Made by a program: the position numbers and the translations under genes
In this document: positions 15,995-23,838 of the stretch, in pieces
How positions within the stretch are numbered: position 1 is the first letter of the stretch
Layout: each line of letters begins with the position of its first letter
Assembly (NCBI GenBank): GCA_950054195.1
Contig: CATLPG010000001.1
Span: 1-64,000, forward strand
Direction: 5' to 3'
Origin: an uncultured Saccharospirillaceae bacterium
Lineage (GTDB): Bacteria > Bacteroidota > Bacteroidia > Flavobacteriales_D > CAJJDF01
DNA length: 64,000 nt
The notes under the pieces: model-generated
Database searches by the model: none
What the model was told of the DNA's origin: nothing
Seen by the model: only the letters and a program-made list of their open reading frames with translations

Positions 15995-17125
15995 ATGAAA
16001 TTTATTTTATTCTTCTTTTTGGCTCTTACAAGCTATTCGTTTTCGCAACAAACGATCAATGGGTCAATCATGCATGATGGACAAACAAGAACTTATATTT
16101 TATATGTTCCAGCGAGTTATAACTCCAGTACAGATGTTCCTTTGGTATTTAATCTACATGGTTATACCAGTAACGCAAATGAACAAATGAATTACGGTGA
16201 TTTTAGATCAATAGCAGACACAGCTAATTTTATAGTAGTCCACCCGATGGGGTTAAATGATGTTAATAGTCAACCACACTGGAATGTGGAAAACGGGAAC
16301 AGTTCTGTTGATGATTTAGGTTTTATTAATGCTCTTTTGGATGATTTGATCGCTAATTATGCTATTGATACGAACAGAGTATACAGCACTGGTATGTCGA
16401 ACGGTGGGTATATGAGTTTTTATTTAGCTTGCAAAGCTAGCAATCGTTTTGCAGCTGTTGCTTCTGTAACTGGAGCAATGAGTCAACTTAACATTAATAC
16501 ATGTAATGTACAACACCCTACTCCTATTATGCAAATACATGGAACAAATGACAATACGGTAGCTTATAATGGAACTGCATTTACACCATCAGTTCCTGAT
16601 GTTGTTAATTTTTGGGTAGCTGAAAACAATTGTAACACTACTCCAACCATAACAAACGTTCCTAACACAAATACTAATGATGGTAGTACAGTTGAGCACT
16701 ATGTTTATACAGGTGGAGATTTAGGAAGTACAGTTGAGCATTACAAAGTAATTAATGGAGGACATACATGGCCGGGGTCTGCGGTTCCTTTAGTAGGAAT
16801 GAATACAAATTATGATTTTGATGCATCTATTGAAATTTGGAGGTTTTTCTCTCAATACAACTTAGCCGATTTGAGACAAACTACGTCATTAAACGAAGTT
16901 GAGGGAACTAGTTTTAATGTATATCCTAATCCTGTTAATGGGGAAATTATTAATGTGTCTTTAAAAAATAATGAGCCGGCTTTATTAGCTATTTACAATG
17001 CTATTGGTAAAGAAGTTTTAAGAAAAAACATTACTAGCTCCGCAAGTTTTTCAATGGCTACTGTTGATGATGGAATGTACTTTTTTAAGATTGGAGAGCA
17101 AACCCTTAAGGTTATTAAACAGTAG
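15995..17125 (+). CDS. secreted PHB-depolymerase-like esterase with T9SS sorting domain
   Basis: A 376-residue secreted alpha/beta hydrolase. A signal peptide (MKFILFFFLALTSYSFSQ) is followed by a polyhydroxybutyrate-depolymerase/LpqC-like catalytic domain. The oxyanion region is VFNLHGYTSNANEQMNYGDF, the nucleophile is Ser135 in GMSNGG, and the catalytic His is likely in GGHTWPG. The last 75 residues (FNVYPNPVNGEIINVSL to FKIGEQTLKVIKQ) are a T9SS type-A sorting domain, so the enzyme is exported across the outer membrane. Natural substrate unknown; feruloyl or short-chain esters are alternatives. Confidence 0.88.
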   Translation: MKFILFFFLALTSYSFSQQTINGSIMHDGQTRTYILYVPASYNSSTDVPLVFNLHGYTSNANEQMNYGDFRSIADTANFIVVHPMGLNDVNSQPHWNVENGNSSVDDLGFINALLDDLIANYAIDTNRVYSTGMSNGGYMSFYLACKASNRFAAVASVTGAMSQLNINTCNVQHPTPIMQIHGTNDNTVAYNGTAFTPSVPDVVNFWVAENNCNTTPTITNVPNTNTNDGSTVEHYVYTGGDLGSTVEHYKVINGGHTWPGSAVPLVGMNTNYDFDASIEIWRFFSQYNLADLRQTTSLNEVEGTSFNVYPNPVNGEIINVSLKNNEPALLAIYNAIGKEVLRKNITSSASFSMATVDDGMYFFKIGEQTLKVIKQ

Positions 17126-17130
17126 TTTAT

Positions 17131-17421
17131 TTACTTATTTAAAACTTTAGGAATTTTGAAGTAATCAGAATCTTTTTGAGGAGCATTTTTCAATGCTTCT
17201 TCTTGCGTTAGTGTTTCAATGGCTTCGTCTTCACGCAGTACATTAACCGATTCATTGATGTGAGTAAGTGGTTCAACACCATCAGTATCGATTTCATTTA
17301 TCTTTTCTACAAAATCAATGATTTTAGAAAGGTCTTGTTGAATTTTTTCTTTTTCAGTATCTGTAAATGAAAGTTTCGCTAATGTTGCTACTTGATCAAC
17401 TGTTTCTTTTGTGATTTTCAT
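17131..17421 (-). CDS. gatC: Asp/Glu-tRNA amidotransferase subunit C
   Basis: A 96-residue GatC, the small stabilising subunit of GatCAB, which makes Gln-tRNA and Asn-tRNA by transamidation. MKITKETVDQVATLAKLSFT, then DLSKIIDFVEKINEIDTDGV and EPLTHINESVNVLREDE, are diagnostic. Its start overlaps the plsC stop by 4 nt (ATGA), indicating coupling. gatA and gatB are not in the window. It ends 5 nt from the convergent esterase gene with no terminator between them. Confidence 0.95.
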   Translation of the reverse strand: MKITKETVDQVATLAKLSFTDTEKEKIQQDLSKIIDFVEKINEIDTDGVEPLTHINESVNVLREDEAIETLTQEEALKNAPQKDSDYFKIPKVLNK

Positions 17422-18179
17422 GAATAATACTTTTTAAGAGGTTCTTCAATTATTTCTTTGGTTAAATCTTTTATACGCTCAGCTTCCTGTTTAACTGTCA
17501 TATTTGTTGTGTGTATAGCTGGATGAATAATTGTTCTAGCAATACCCGGCATTCCTACTTCTAATAAATTATGATGATCCCTTAATAGCTTCCAACTTGT
17601 TTCATAGGTAACAGGCATAATTGGAGCTTCTTTAGTTATCGCTAAATTAAATGCGCCAAACTTAAAAGGATAAACTTTAGGCGTGTGGTAATCTGGGATT
17701 TTACCCTCAGGGAATATCGCCACATTAAATCCTTTTTCTAATGCTTTTTTTGTTAGTTGAAGCGACTGTGCTGCTTTCATTTTGTTTCCTCTTTCTACAG
17801 GGATGTTCATGTTTTTGAAAAAAGCTCCTATAATAGGCCAATTTAAAATTTCTGCTTTACCTAAAAACACGGTTGTCTTTTTCATCATGTAAAAAATGAT
17901 TAGGATATCTAAGTAAGAGGTATGATTAGCACAAATAACAGCTGGTTCCTTTGGTATATTTTGTTTTCCTTTTAATACAACTATAATTCCTGATAGGATT
18001 AAAATAGAACTAGCCCAAACTCTTTTGATTTTATATACTAAATGAACATTATTAACATTACGAACAAGAATTGCTGCTGGAGGAAAGAAAATTATAGATG
18101 TAACTAAAAATATACCAGCAAAGTAAAACTTGTAAAGAATTCTAAAAGGAAGGGTTATATACCAAAAAAAGTTTCTCAT
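17418..18179 (-). CDS. plsC: 1-acyl-glycerol-3-phosphate acyltransferase (PlsC family)
   Basis: A 253-residue membrane-associated acyltransferase. The catalytic HX4D motif is H86 to D91 (NHTSYLD), and the phosphate-binding motif is FPEGKIPDYHTPKVYPFKFG. Two hydrophobic segments are near the N-terminus. The family acylates lysophosphatidic acid in phospholipid synthesis. It overlaps gatC by 4 nt. The start ATG lies immediately after the T run of the upstream gene's terminator, so how its transcript starts is unclear; read-through or an embedded promoter is possible. Confidence 0.9.
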   Translation of the reverse strand: MRNFFWYITLPFRILYKFYFAGIFLVTSIIFFPPAAILVRNVNNVHLVYKIKRVWASSILILSGIIVVLKGKQNIPKEPAVICANHTSYLDILIIFYMMKKTTVFLGKAEILNWPIIGAFFKNMNIPVERGNKMKAAQSLQLTKKALEKGFNVAIFPEGKIPDYHTPKVYPFKFGAFNLAITKEAPIMPVTYETSWKLLRDHHNLLEVGMPGIARTIIHPAIHTTNMTVKQEAERIKDLTKEIIEEPLKKYYS

Positions 18180-18183
18180 TAAA

Positions 18184-18214
18184 AAAACAAAGCACCTTAC
18201 GCAAGCAAGGTGCT
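18184..18214 (-). terminator. terminator of the 18235-18762 gene
   Basis: A perfect 8-bp stem AGCACCTT (18191-18198) / AAGGTGCT (18207-18214) with an 8-nt loop; on the minus strand it is followed by TTGTTTTTTT. It lies 20 nt after the lipoprotein stop and abuts the plsC start. Confidence 0.85.
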
Positions 18215-18234
18215 AAATTAAAATATATTGTTTA

Positions 18235-18762
18235 CTATAGTTTCCTACCCTTAACTGTTTTTTGGGTGCTTCTTCTACGTGTACTGTTTTTAAGCTTGTA
18301 CATTAAGTATGCCTTTAAGCTTGTTGTTGAAATGTAATATTCTTCACCTCCATAATTAACAATTGCTCTTCCGTTAGATCCAGTCCTTGCTTTTTCTAAA
18401 CGGTATTTACCATCAATATTGCTTGCTTCAAATTTTAAATTTTTTCCTTCTTCGAACGATACATAAAGTGCTTTATCTTCTACAACCTCAACCACACCTC
18501 TTGTTCCATTAGGAATGATAATTTTGTTAAGATTTTGCTCATCTTTAATTACTAACTCCCCACCTTCTGTTTGTGTTGTACCATCTCTACTACCGTTATA
18601 CAAGGTAATATCACCAGCAAGATAAAACTGTAACAACTTAATCTCTTGCTCTCCTAAATTATATTTATCTTTATCTGTAGTGGTAAATGGTCTTTTAGTA
18701 GCACAAGATGCTATCGTTAAAGCAACCACACCTAAAACTAAAATATATTGTAAACGTTTCAT
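18235..18762 (-). CDS. conserved lipoprotein, unknown function
   Basis: A 175-residue lipoprotein (MKRLQYILVLGVVALTIASC, lipobox IASC). The middle has a beta-rich region (LLQFYLAGDITLYNGSRDGT and IIIPNGTRGVVEVVEDKALY) that looks like a small barrel, followed by YGGEEYYISTTSLKAYLMYK and a strongly basic tail (RRRSTQKTVKGRKL). I do not recognise the family, although similar lipoproteins occur in other flavobacteria. It is monocistronic with its own terminator. Confidence 0.72.
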   Translation of the reverse strand: MKRLQYILVLGVVALTIASCATKRPFTTTDKDKYNLGEQEIKLLQFYLAGDITLYNGSRDGTTQTEGGELVIKDEQNLNKIIIPNGTRGVVEVVEDKALYVSFEEGKNLKFEASNIDGKYRLEKARTGSNGRAIVNYGGEEYYISTTSLKAYLMYKLKNSTRRRSTQKTVKGRKL

Positions 18763-18862
18763 AATTGTATCTTTTGAAGTTTAGTAAAGCAAATCTTATG
18801 CCATCGGGAAGCAAAAATAAAAATAATAATATTTAAAACGAACGAGTAAGTAATAATATCTG

Positions 18863-19852
18863 TTATTGAACCAATAAATTACATCCTCGTGTATCGGCAT
18901 AATCGTACCTTCCCAATACTTGAAATGTACCATCAACGTTTAATCTACCAACATCATCAGTAGCTATAAAAGAGCAACTATATACATTTGCTAGGTCAAT
19001 GACGTTTATTAAACCTGATGTTTTGTTAACCTCTAAAGGATCTGATGTAGAACGCATTACAACCTTCATCCATGGTGGAGTTTGAAATGCATTTCCTGAT
19101 AGGCTATAGGCTTGCGATAAAAGTTCGGTCATTCCATATTCTGAACAGATTGTATTTCTTCCAAAACCTTTTTCCAATTTAAGATGCAATTGGGTTTTCG
19201 TTAATTCTTTTCTCCTTCCTTTCATCCCCCCAGTTTCTATTACCTTTCCATAGGTTAGTTGATGTGAAAACTGATCAACATAATCGAGTAAGGAGTACGC
19301 AACACCAAACAATACAAAAGGTTTCGTTTCTTTTTCAAGTATGTTTATGATGTTATGGAGTTCTTTACCATTTTCTAAGTAATAACCGCTTCTAGCATCA
19401 TTAGACTTCCTTATTAAATGATCAGTCATGTAAATAAGTGAAGAGTCGCCTTGCTCTTGGTAAGAAGGTAACAAGCAAAGAATCGTAAGATCCTCTGTTT
19501 TTCCAAAAAACAACTCAAAACAAGTTAAAAATGATTGCTCATAAGTATTTAAATCATGGACATGATGTTTACTCCTAGTAGTTAAACTGGTTCCACTACT
19601 TAGAAACGTTTTTTGAGCAGGGGCTTTAGCTGTATTTACATCATGTGTTTTAAAAAAGGAAATCGGTAGAAATGGAATTTTTTCAAGCTTATCAACACGT
19701 TTAACATCAAGATCAAGGTGATTTACAAATTCGTGATAAACAGGATTGTTTTCATACTGAAAATGAAAAACACGAAGGGCTTGTAATAAAAAATCTTTTT
19801 CGTTTTTTATCTTGAAAATTTCATCGGTATCTAGAGGACTTAAATCTCCCAT
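18863..19852 (-). CDS. LuxE-like acyl-protein synthetase / acyltransferase
   Basis: A 329-residue protein of the LuxE (acyl-protein synthetase) branch of the adenylate-forming superfamily. Recognisable parts are KIPFLPISFFKTHDV, TFLSSGTSLTTRSKHHV (the nucleotide-binding T/S/G loop), VIETGGMKGRRKELTK and SEYGMTELLSQAYS (the A5-like motif). The end, DDVGRLNVDGTFQVLGRYDYA, is the Y/FDP-like hinge region. LuxE activates fatty acids in bioluminescence operons, but no lux genes are near, and homologues in Bacteroidota have unproven acyl substrates. Confidence 0.82.
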   Translation of the reverse strand: MGDLSPLDTDEIFKIKNEKDFLLQALRVFHFQYENNPVYHEFVNHLDLDVKRVDKLEKIPFLPISFFKTHDVNTAKAPAQKTFLSSGTSLTTRSKHHVHDLNTYEQSFLTCFELFFGKTEDLTILCLLPSYQEQGDSSLIYMTDHLIRKSNDARSGYYLENGKELHNIINILEKETKPFVLFGVAYSLLDYVDQFSHQLTYGKVIETGGMKGRRKELTKTQLHLKLEKGFGRNTICSEYGMTELLSQAYSLSGNAFQTPPWMKVVMRSTSDPLEVNKTSGLINVIDLANVYSCSFIATDDVGRLNVDGTFQVLGRYDYADTRGCNLLVQ

Positions 19853-19914
19853 AATTGATAAAGTTATAGCAAGAGTTTAAAAAAAGACGTATTTTTAGAT
19901 GATATAATTAAAAT

Positions 19915-20409
19915 TTGAATAAATATATTTTCATATTATTTCTAGGAGCGCTGACTATTGGTTGTTTAAAACCAGAGGAATATCCTAATGAACCTATTAT
20001 TGCTTTTGAAAGTTTTACTCAGCTTAGTGATTCGGGTATTTTGTTGGTTTCTTTTACCGATGGTGATGGAAATGTTGGTTTGGCTGAGGGCGATACAATG
20101 AATGAGTTTAGTCCCGGGAATAAATATCATCATAATTATTTTGTTGAGTATTGGGAAAAAGTTGACGGTGTTGGTTGGCAAAGAGGAAAGGATATTAATG
20201 GAGATGACATTAGCTTTTTGTATCGTATCCCTGTACTTACACCTACTGGAAAAAACAAAGCTTTAAAAGGAAATATCTCAGTTACTATTGAGCCTTCTTA
20301 TTACAATCCAATTTCGCCTGATAGCGACACGATTAAGTACATTATCACTTTGGTTGACCGAGATTTTAATGAAAGTAACACTGTAGAAAGCCCTGAAATT
20401 ACTCGTTAG
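19915..20409 (+). CDS. lipoprotein, unknown function
   Basis: A 164-residue lipoprotein ([17 protein letters not shown], lipobox TIGC). The mature part reads like a single beta-sandwich of the type seen beside Bacteroidota surface proteins ([20 protein letters not shown], then [10 protein letters not shown]). It ends [18 protein letters not shown]. The start is TTG at 19915, since no ATG would keep the signal sequence. Its last 11 nt overlap the convergent queG gene. Confidence 0.7.
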   Translation: MNKYIFILFLGALTIGCLKPEEYPNEPIIAFESFTQLSDSGILLVSFTDGDGNVGLAEGDTMNEFSPGNKYHHNYFVEYWEKVDGVGWQRGKDINGDDISFLYRIPVLTPTGKNKALKGNISVTIEPSYYNPISPDSDTIKYIITLVDRDFNESNTVESPEITR

Positions 20410-21337
20410 TATCACTTAAAAAATCAATATTTCTTTTAAGTCCTTTGAATTTTGTTCGCTTAACTGCCGATTTTCTAAATATTTCTTGAAAAACTTCTTC
20501 TGTTAAGTCTTCCCAATCGTTTTTAGTTAGTGATAGTAAGTCTGGATGCGGATTAAATAATGGTTCGTTATGCTTTTTTGAAAAACGATTCCAAGGACAA
20601 ACATCTTGACAAACATCACATCCAAACATCCAGCTATCCATTTTACCTTTAAATTCCTTCGGGAGGATTTCGTCTTTTAATTCGATGGTTAAATAAGATA
20701 TGCATTTTGACCCATCCACTACATAAGGTTCAACAATAGCTTCTGTAGGGCAATTATCAATACATGCTGTGCATGTTCCACAAAAATCTTTAATTGGTCC
20801 ATCATACTCTAGCTCAAGATCAATAATTAACTCTGCTATAAAAAAGAAAGAGCCTGCTTTTGGATGAATTAAATTGGTGTTTTTACCTATCCAGCCTAAC
20901 CCACTTTTTTTTGCCCAAGCTTTATCCATTACTGGAGCTGAATCTACAAAAACTCTACCTCCTACTTCACCAATGGAATCCTGTATGTATTGAAATAACT
21001 CTTTGAGTTTATCTTTAATTACCCAGTGATAATCCTTACCATAGGCATATTTAGATATTTTAGGAGCATTTGAATCTTTCTGCTGATTATCTGGAAAATA
21101 ATTTAGCGCTAAAGAAACAATAGATTTTGCTCCATCAACCAGTAGGCGGGGGTCTAGGCGTTTATCAAAATGATTTGCCATGTAGCTCATCTCTCCTTGA
21201 TAATTTCTGTTGAGCCATTCTTCTAATCTAGGGGCTTCTTCTTCCAAAAAGTCTGCCTTAGAAACACCACAAAACATAAAGCCTAGATCATACGCTTTTT
21301 GTTTTATTAGTTGGGTATTTAGTTGTTTGGGATTCAA
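20399..21337 (-). CDS. queG: epoxyqueuosine reductase
   Basis: A 312-residue QueG, the cobalamin-dependent enzyme that reduces epoxyqueuosine to queuosine at tRNA position 34. The N-terminal half has [20 protein letters not shown] and the conserved [20 protein letters not shown]. Two 4Fe-4S clusters are signalled by [12 protein letters not shown] and [11 protein letters not shown]. The start appears to be TTG, 1 nt after the ruvB TAA stop, because the conserved N-terminus needs an upstream start and no ATG is available. It is co-transcribed with ruvB. Confidence 0.95.
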   Translation of the reverse strand: MNPKQLNTQLIKQKAYDLGFMFCGVSKADFLEEEAPRLEEWLNRNYQGEMSYMANHFDKRLDPRLLVDGAKSIVSLALNYFPDNQQKDSNAPKISKYAYGKDYHWVIKDKLKELFQYIQDSIGEVGGRVFVDSAPVMDKAWAKKSGLGWIGKNTNLIHPKAGSFFFIAELIIDLELEYDGPIKDFCGTCTACIDNCPTEAIVEPYVVDGSKCISYLTIELKDEILPKEFKGKMDSWMFGCDVCQDVCPWNRFSKKHNEPLFNPHPDLLSLTKNDWEDLTEEVFQEIFRKSAVKRTKFKGLKRNIDFLSDTNE

Positions 21338-21338
21338 T

Positions 21339-22358
21339 TTAAAATAGTCCTCCTTGAGTAAATCCCTTATCTCTGCCTAAATGTTTATATGCTTTTTCTG
21401 TTACTTGCCTACCACGAGAGGTTCGCATAAGGTAACCTTCTTTTATCAAAAAGGGTTCGTAAACCTCTTCAATCGTTCCATCCTGTTCTCCAACGGCTGT
21501 GGCAATTGTTTTTAAACCAACAGGACCACCTTTAAACTTATCAATAATGGCAAAAAGGATACGGTTATCCATTTCATCTAAACCATTTGCATCTACATTT
21601 AAGGCTTCTAAACTATATGTAGTAATTGCTTTATCAATATTACCAGTTCCTTTAACTTGAGCAAAGTCTCTCACTCTTCGTAAAAGTGCGTTGGCGATAC
21701 GAGGAGTTCCTCTGCTTCTTGAGGCTATTTCATAAGCTGCTTCATGTTCAATTGGAATATTAAGAATACCTGCCGAACGCTGAACAATATCTGTTAATAA
21801 TTTAGAATCATAATATTCTAACCGAGCATTGATACCAAAACGAGCTCTTAATGGTGCTGTAAGCAAACCACTCCTAGTTGTAGCTCCAACCAAGGTAAAT
21901 TTACTAAGCTCTATTTGAACAGATCGTGCGTTTGGACCTGTATCAATAACAATATCTATTTTAAAATCTTCCATTGCAGAGTACAAGTACTCTTCTATTA
22001 CTGGGCTTAGACGGTGGATTTCATCAATAAAAAGTACGTCTCCATCTTCTAAATTGGTGAGTAAACCTGCTAAGTCACCAGGCTTATCCAAAACAGGGCC
22101 TGAGGTTACTTTAAAACCAACCCCTAACTCATTTGCGATAATACTTGACAGTGTTGTTTTCCCTAAACCTGGAGGTCCATGCAGTAACACATGATCAAGT
22201 GCTTCGTCTCTCAATTTTGCAGCCTGTACAAATACCTGTAAGTTATCTGTGACTTTTTTTTGTCCTGCAAAATCATCAAATGACTTCGGACGCAAAGCTT
22301 TCTCTATTTCCTGCTCTGGTTGCTGGTATTGCTCGTTATGAAAATCGAAATCTTCCAT
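21339..22358 (-). CDS. ruvB: Holliday junction branch migration helicase RuvB
   Basis: A 339-residue AAA+ ATPase that drives Holliday junction branch migration with RuvA. Walker [10 protein letters not shown] is at residues 61-69 and Walker B is [10 protein letters not shown]; the sensor [17 protein letters not shown] and the C-terminal winged helix [20 protein letters not shown] are all present. I start at the ATG 22356-22358, since a TTG three codons upstream falls inside the promoter element. That element (TATATTTG) ends only 6 nt from the ATG, so the mRNA may be leaderless. Confidence 0.97.
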   Translation of the reverse strand: MEDFDFHNEQYQQPEQEIEKALRPKSFDDFAGQKKVTDNLQVFVQAAKLRDEALDHVLLHGPPGLGKTTLSSIIANELGVGFKVTSGPVLDKPGDLAGLLTNLEDGDVLFIDEIHRLSPVIEEYLYSAMEDFKIDIVIDTGPNARSVQIELSKFTLVGATTRSGLLTAPLRARFGINARLEYYDSKLLTDIVQRSAGILNIPIEHEAAYEIASRSRGTPRIANALLRRVRDFAQVKGTGNIDKAITTYSLEALNVDANGLDEMDNRILFAIIDKFKGGPVGLKTIATAVGEQDGTIEEVYEPFLIKEGYLMRTSRGRQVTEKAYKHLGRDKGFTQGGLF

Positions 22359-22364
22359 TGAGTA

Positions 22365-22372
22365 CAAATATA
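22365..22372 (-). promoter_or_regulatory. -7 promoter element abutting the ruvB start
   Basis: The minus strand reads TATATTTG, an exact TAnnTTTG match with 6 nt between it and the ruvB ATG. Transcription would begin at or within a few bases of the start codon. Confidence 0.5.
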
Positions 22373-22462
22373 CTTATTAGTTTGATGAGTAATACTTACA
22401 GCATACACATATTTAATATTATGCTTCCAATTAACTATATTTAATTATACTAAAAAACAACC

Positions 22463-23350
22463 ATGAAATTCGGAAAAGTTGAAGACCCCTCAGTAATAGA
22501 TTTCACATTACCTCCTGATCATCCAGGCACAGAGGTTATATTAAATAAATACGCCTCAAAAGATAAACCAAGCATAGAGGTTGGTTGTGCTAAATGGAAC
22601 AAAACAGATTTAAAGGGTTTCTATCCCAGAGGTACGAAAGATGAATTAGCTTATTATTCTACACAGTTTCGGTCGATTGAATTAAACGCTACTTTTTACC
22701 GTATTTTCCCGCCAGAGCAAGTAGAAAAATGGTATGATAAAACACCTGATGATTTTAAATTCTTTCCTAAAGTACCTCAATTGATCAGTCAGTTTAGAAG
22801 GTTAAAAGACTGTGAGAATATTGTAGAGGAATATTTAACCTCTATGGCTGCTTTTAAAGAAAAGCTAGGAATGATTTTTTTACAAATGCCTCAAAATTTT
22901 GCTCCAAAATCTTTTCCTGATCTAGAAAACTTTATTGAACAATGGCCAAAAGAATTTCCATTAACACTAGAACTTAGACATACGAATTGGTATAACCAAG
23001 GGGATGTTGCTGAGCAATTGTATCACTTACTCGAGAGCCATGGAATATCTCATGTTATAACTGATACAGCTGGAAGAAGAGATTTAATGCACATGCGTTT
23101 AACTACTCCTTATGCATTTATTCGTTACACTGGTGCTAATCATGAAAGTGATTATTCACGAATGGATGATTGGTTAGACAGAATAGCTGTTTGGATAGAT
23201 CAAGGAATACAAGGTATTTACTTTTTCGTTCATCAAAACCTAGAAAAAGCATCTCCTTTGCTTTCTGCTTACTTTATTGAAAAACTAAATACTAGGTTTG
23301 GCTATGAGCTACAAATCCCAGAAACTCAAAGTCAAAAATCACTTTTTTGA
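22463..23350 (+). CDS. DUF72 family TIM-barrel protein
   Basis: A 295-residue DUF72 protein. The pattern IEVGCAKWNKTDLKGFYPRG, YYSTQFRSIELNATFYRIFP, FKFFPKVPQLISQFRRL and FFVHQNLEKASPLL is the family signature. DUF72 proteins have a TIM-barrel fold and unknown chemistry. The stop overlaps the start of ogt by 3 nt within TTGA, so the two are translationally coupled, a hint that DUF72 may be linked with DNA or nucleotide repair here. Confidence 0.92.
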   Translation: MKFGKVEDPSVIDFTLPPDHPGTEVILNKYASKDKPSIEVGCAKWNKTDLKGFYPRGTKDELAYYSTQFRSIELNATFYRIFPPEQVEKWYDKTPDDFKFFPKVPQLISQFRRLKDCENIVEEYLTSMAAFKEKLGMIFLQMPQNFAPKSFPDLENFIEQWPKEFPLTLELRHTNWYNQGDVAEQLYHLLESHGISHVITDTAGRRDLMHMRLTTPYAFIRYTGANHESDYSRMDDWLDRIAVWIDQGIQGIYFFVHQNLEKASPLLSAYFIEKLNTRFGYELQIPETQSQKSLF

Positions 23351-23838
23351 TTTTGAAAAGCACATATTATTCTCCTTTTGGAAAGTTACTTATTGAAGCA
23401 AATGAGGAATTTTTGTTAACAGTTATTTTTGATGATTCAAAAGAAAACGACTTTAAGGATAAAAATTCTATTATTGATAACTGCTCACAACAGCTAGATG
23501 AATACTTTAAGGGAAAAAGAGTTTCTTTTGACCTCCCGTTAAAATTAGCTGGAACTGATTTTCAAAAGGAGGTTTGGGGCATCGTATCAAATATTCCAAA
23601 AGGGAAAACAGTTTCATATAAGAACATTGCTCAAGAGCTTGATAATATAGGTGCTATTCGAGCAATTGGCAAGGCTAACGGTGATAATAAATTTCATTTA
23701 ATTATCCCTTGTCATCGAGTTATTGGTTCAGACGGTAGTTTAACCGGGTATGCTGGAGGACTAGCTATTAAAGAAAGACTTTTGATTTTTGAAGAAGCTA
23801 TTGCTAATCATCAATTGAGTTTTTCTTTTTCGAAGTAA
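23347..23838 (+). CDS. ogt: methylated-DNA-protein-cysteine methyltransferase
   Basis: A 163-residue O6-alkylguanine DNA alkyltransferase. The acceptor is Cys122 in the invariant PCHRVIG motif. FQKEVWGIVSNIPKGKTVSY and AIRAIGKANGDN (the DNA-binding helix-turn-helix with the arginine finger) are typical. It begins at a TTG overlapping the DUF72 stop. The 3' end overlaps the convergent uvrC gene by 28 nt, with both reading frames apparently complete. Confidence 0.95.
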   Translation: MILKSTYYSPFGKLLIEANEEFLLTVIFDDSKENDFKDKNSIIDNCSQQLDEYFKGKRVSFDLPLKLAGTDFQKEVWGIVSNIPKGKTVSYKNIAQELDNIGAIRAIGKANGDNKFHLIIPCHRVIGSDGSLTGYAGGLAIKERLLIFEEAIANHQLSFSFSK

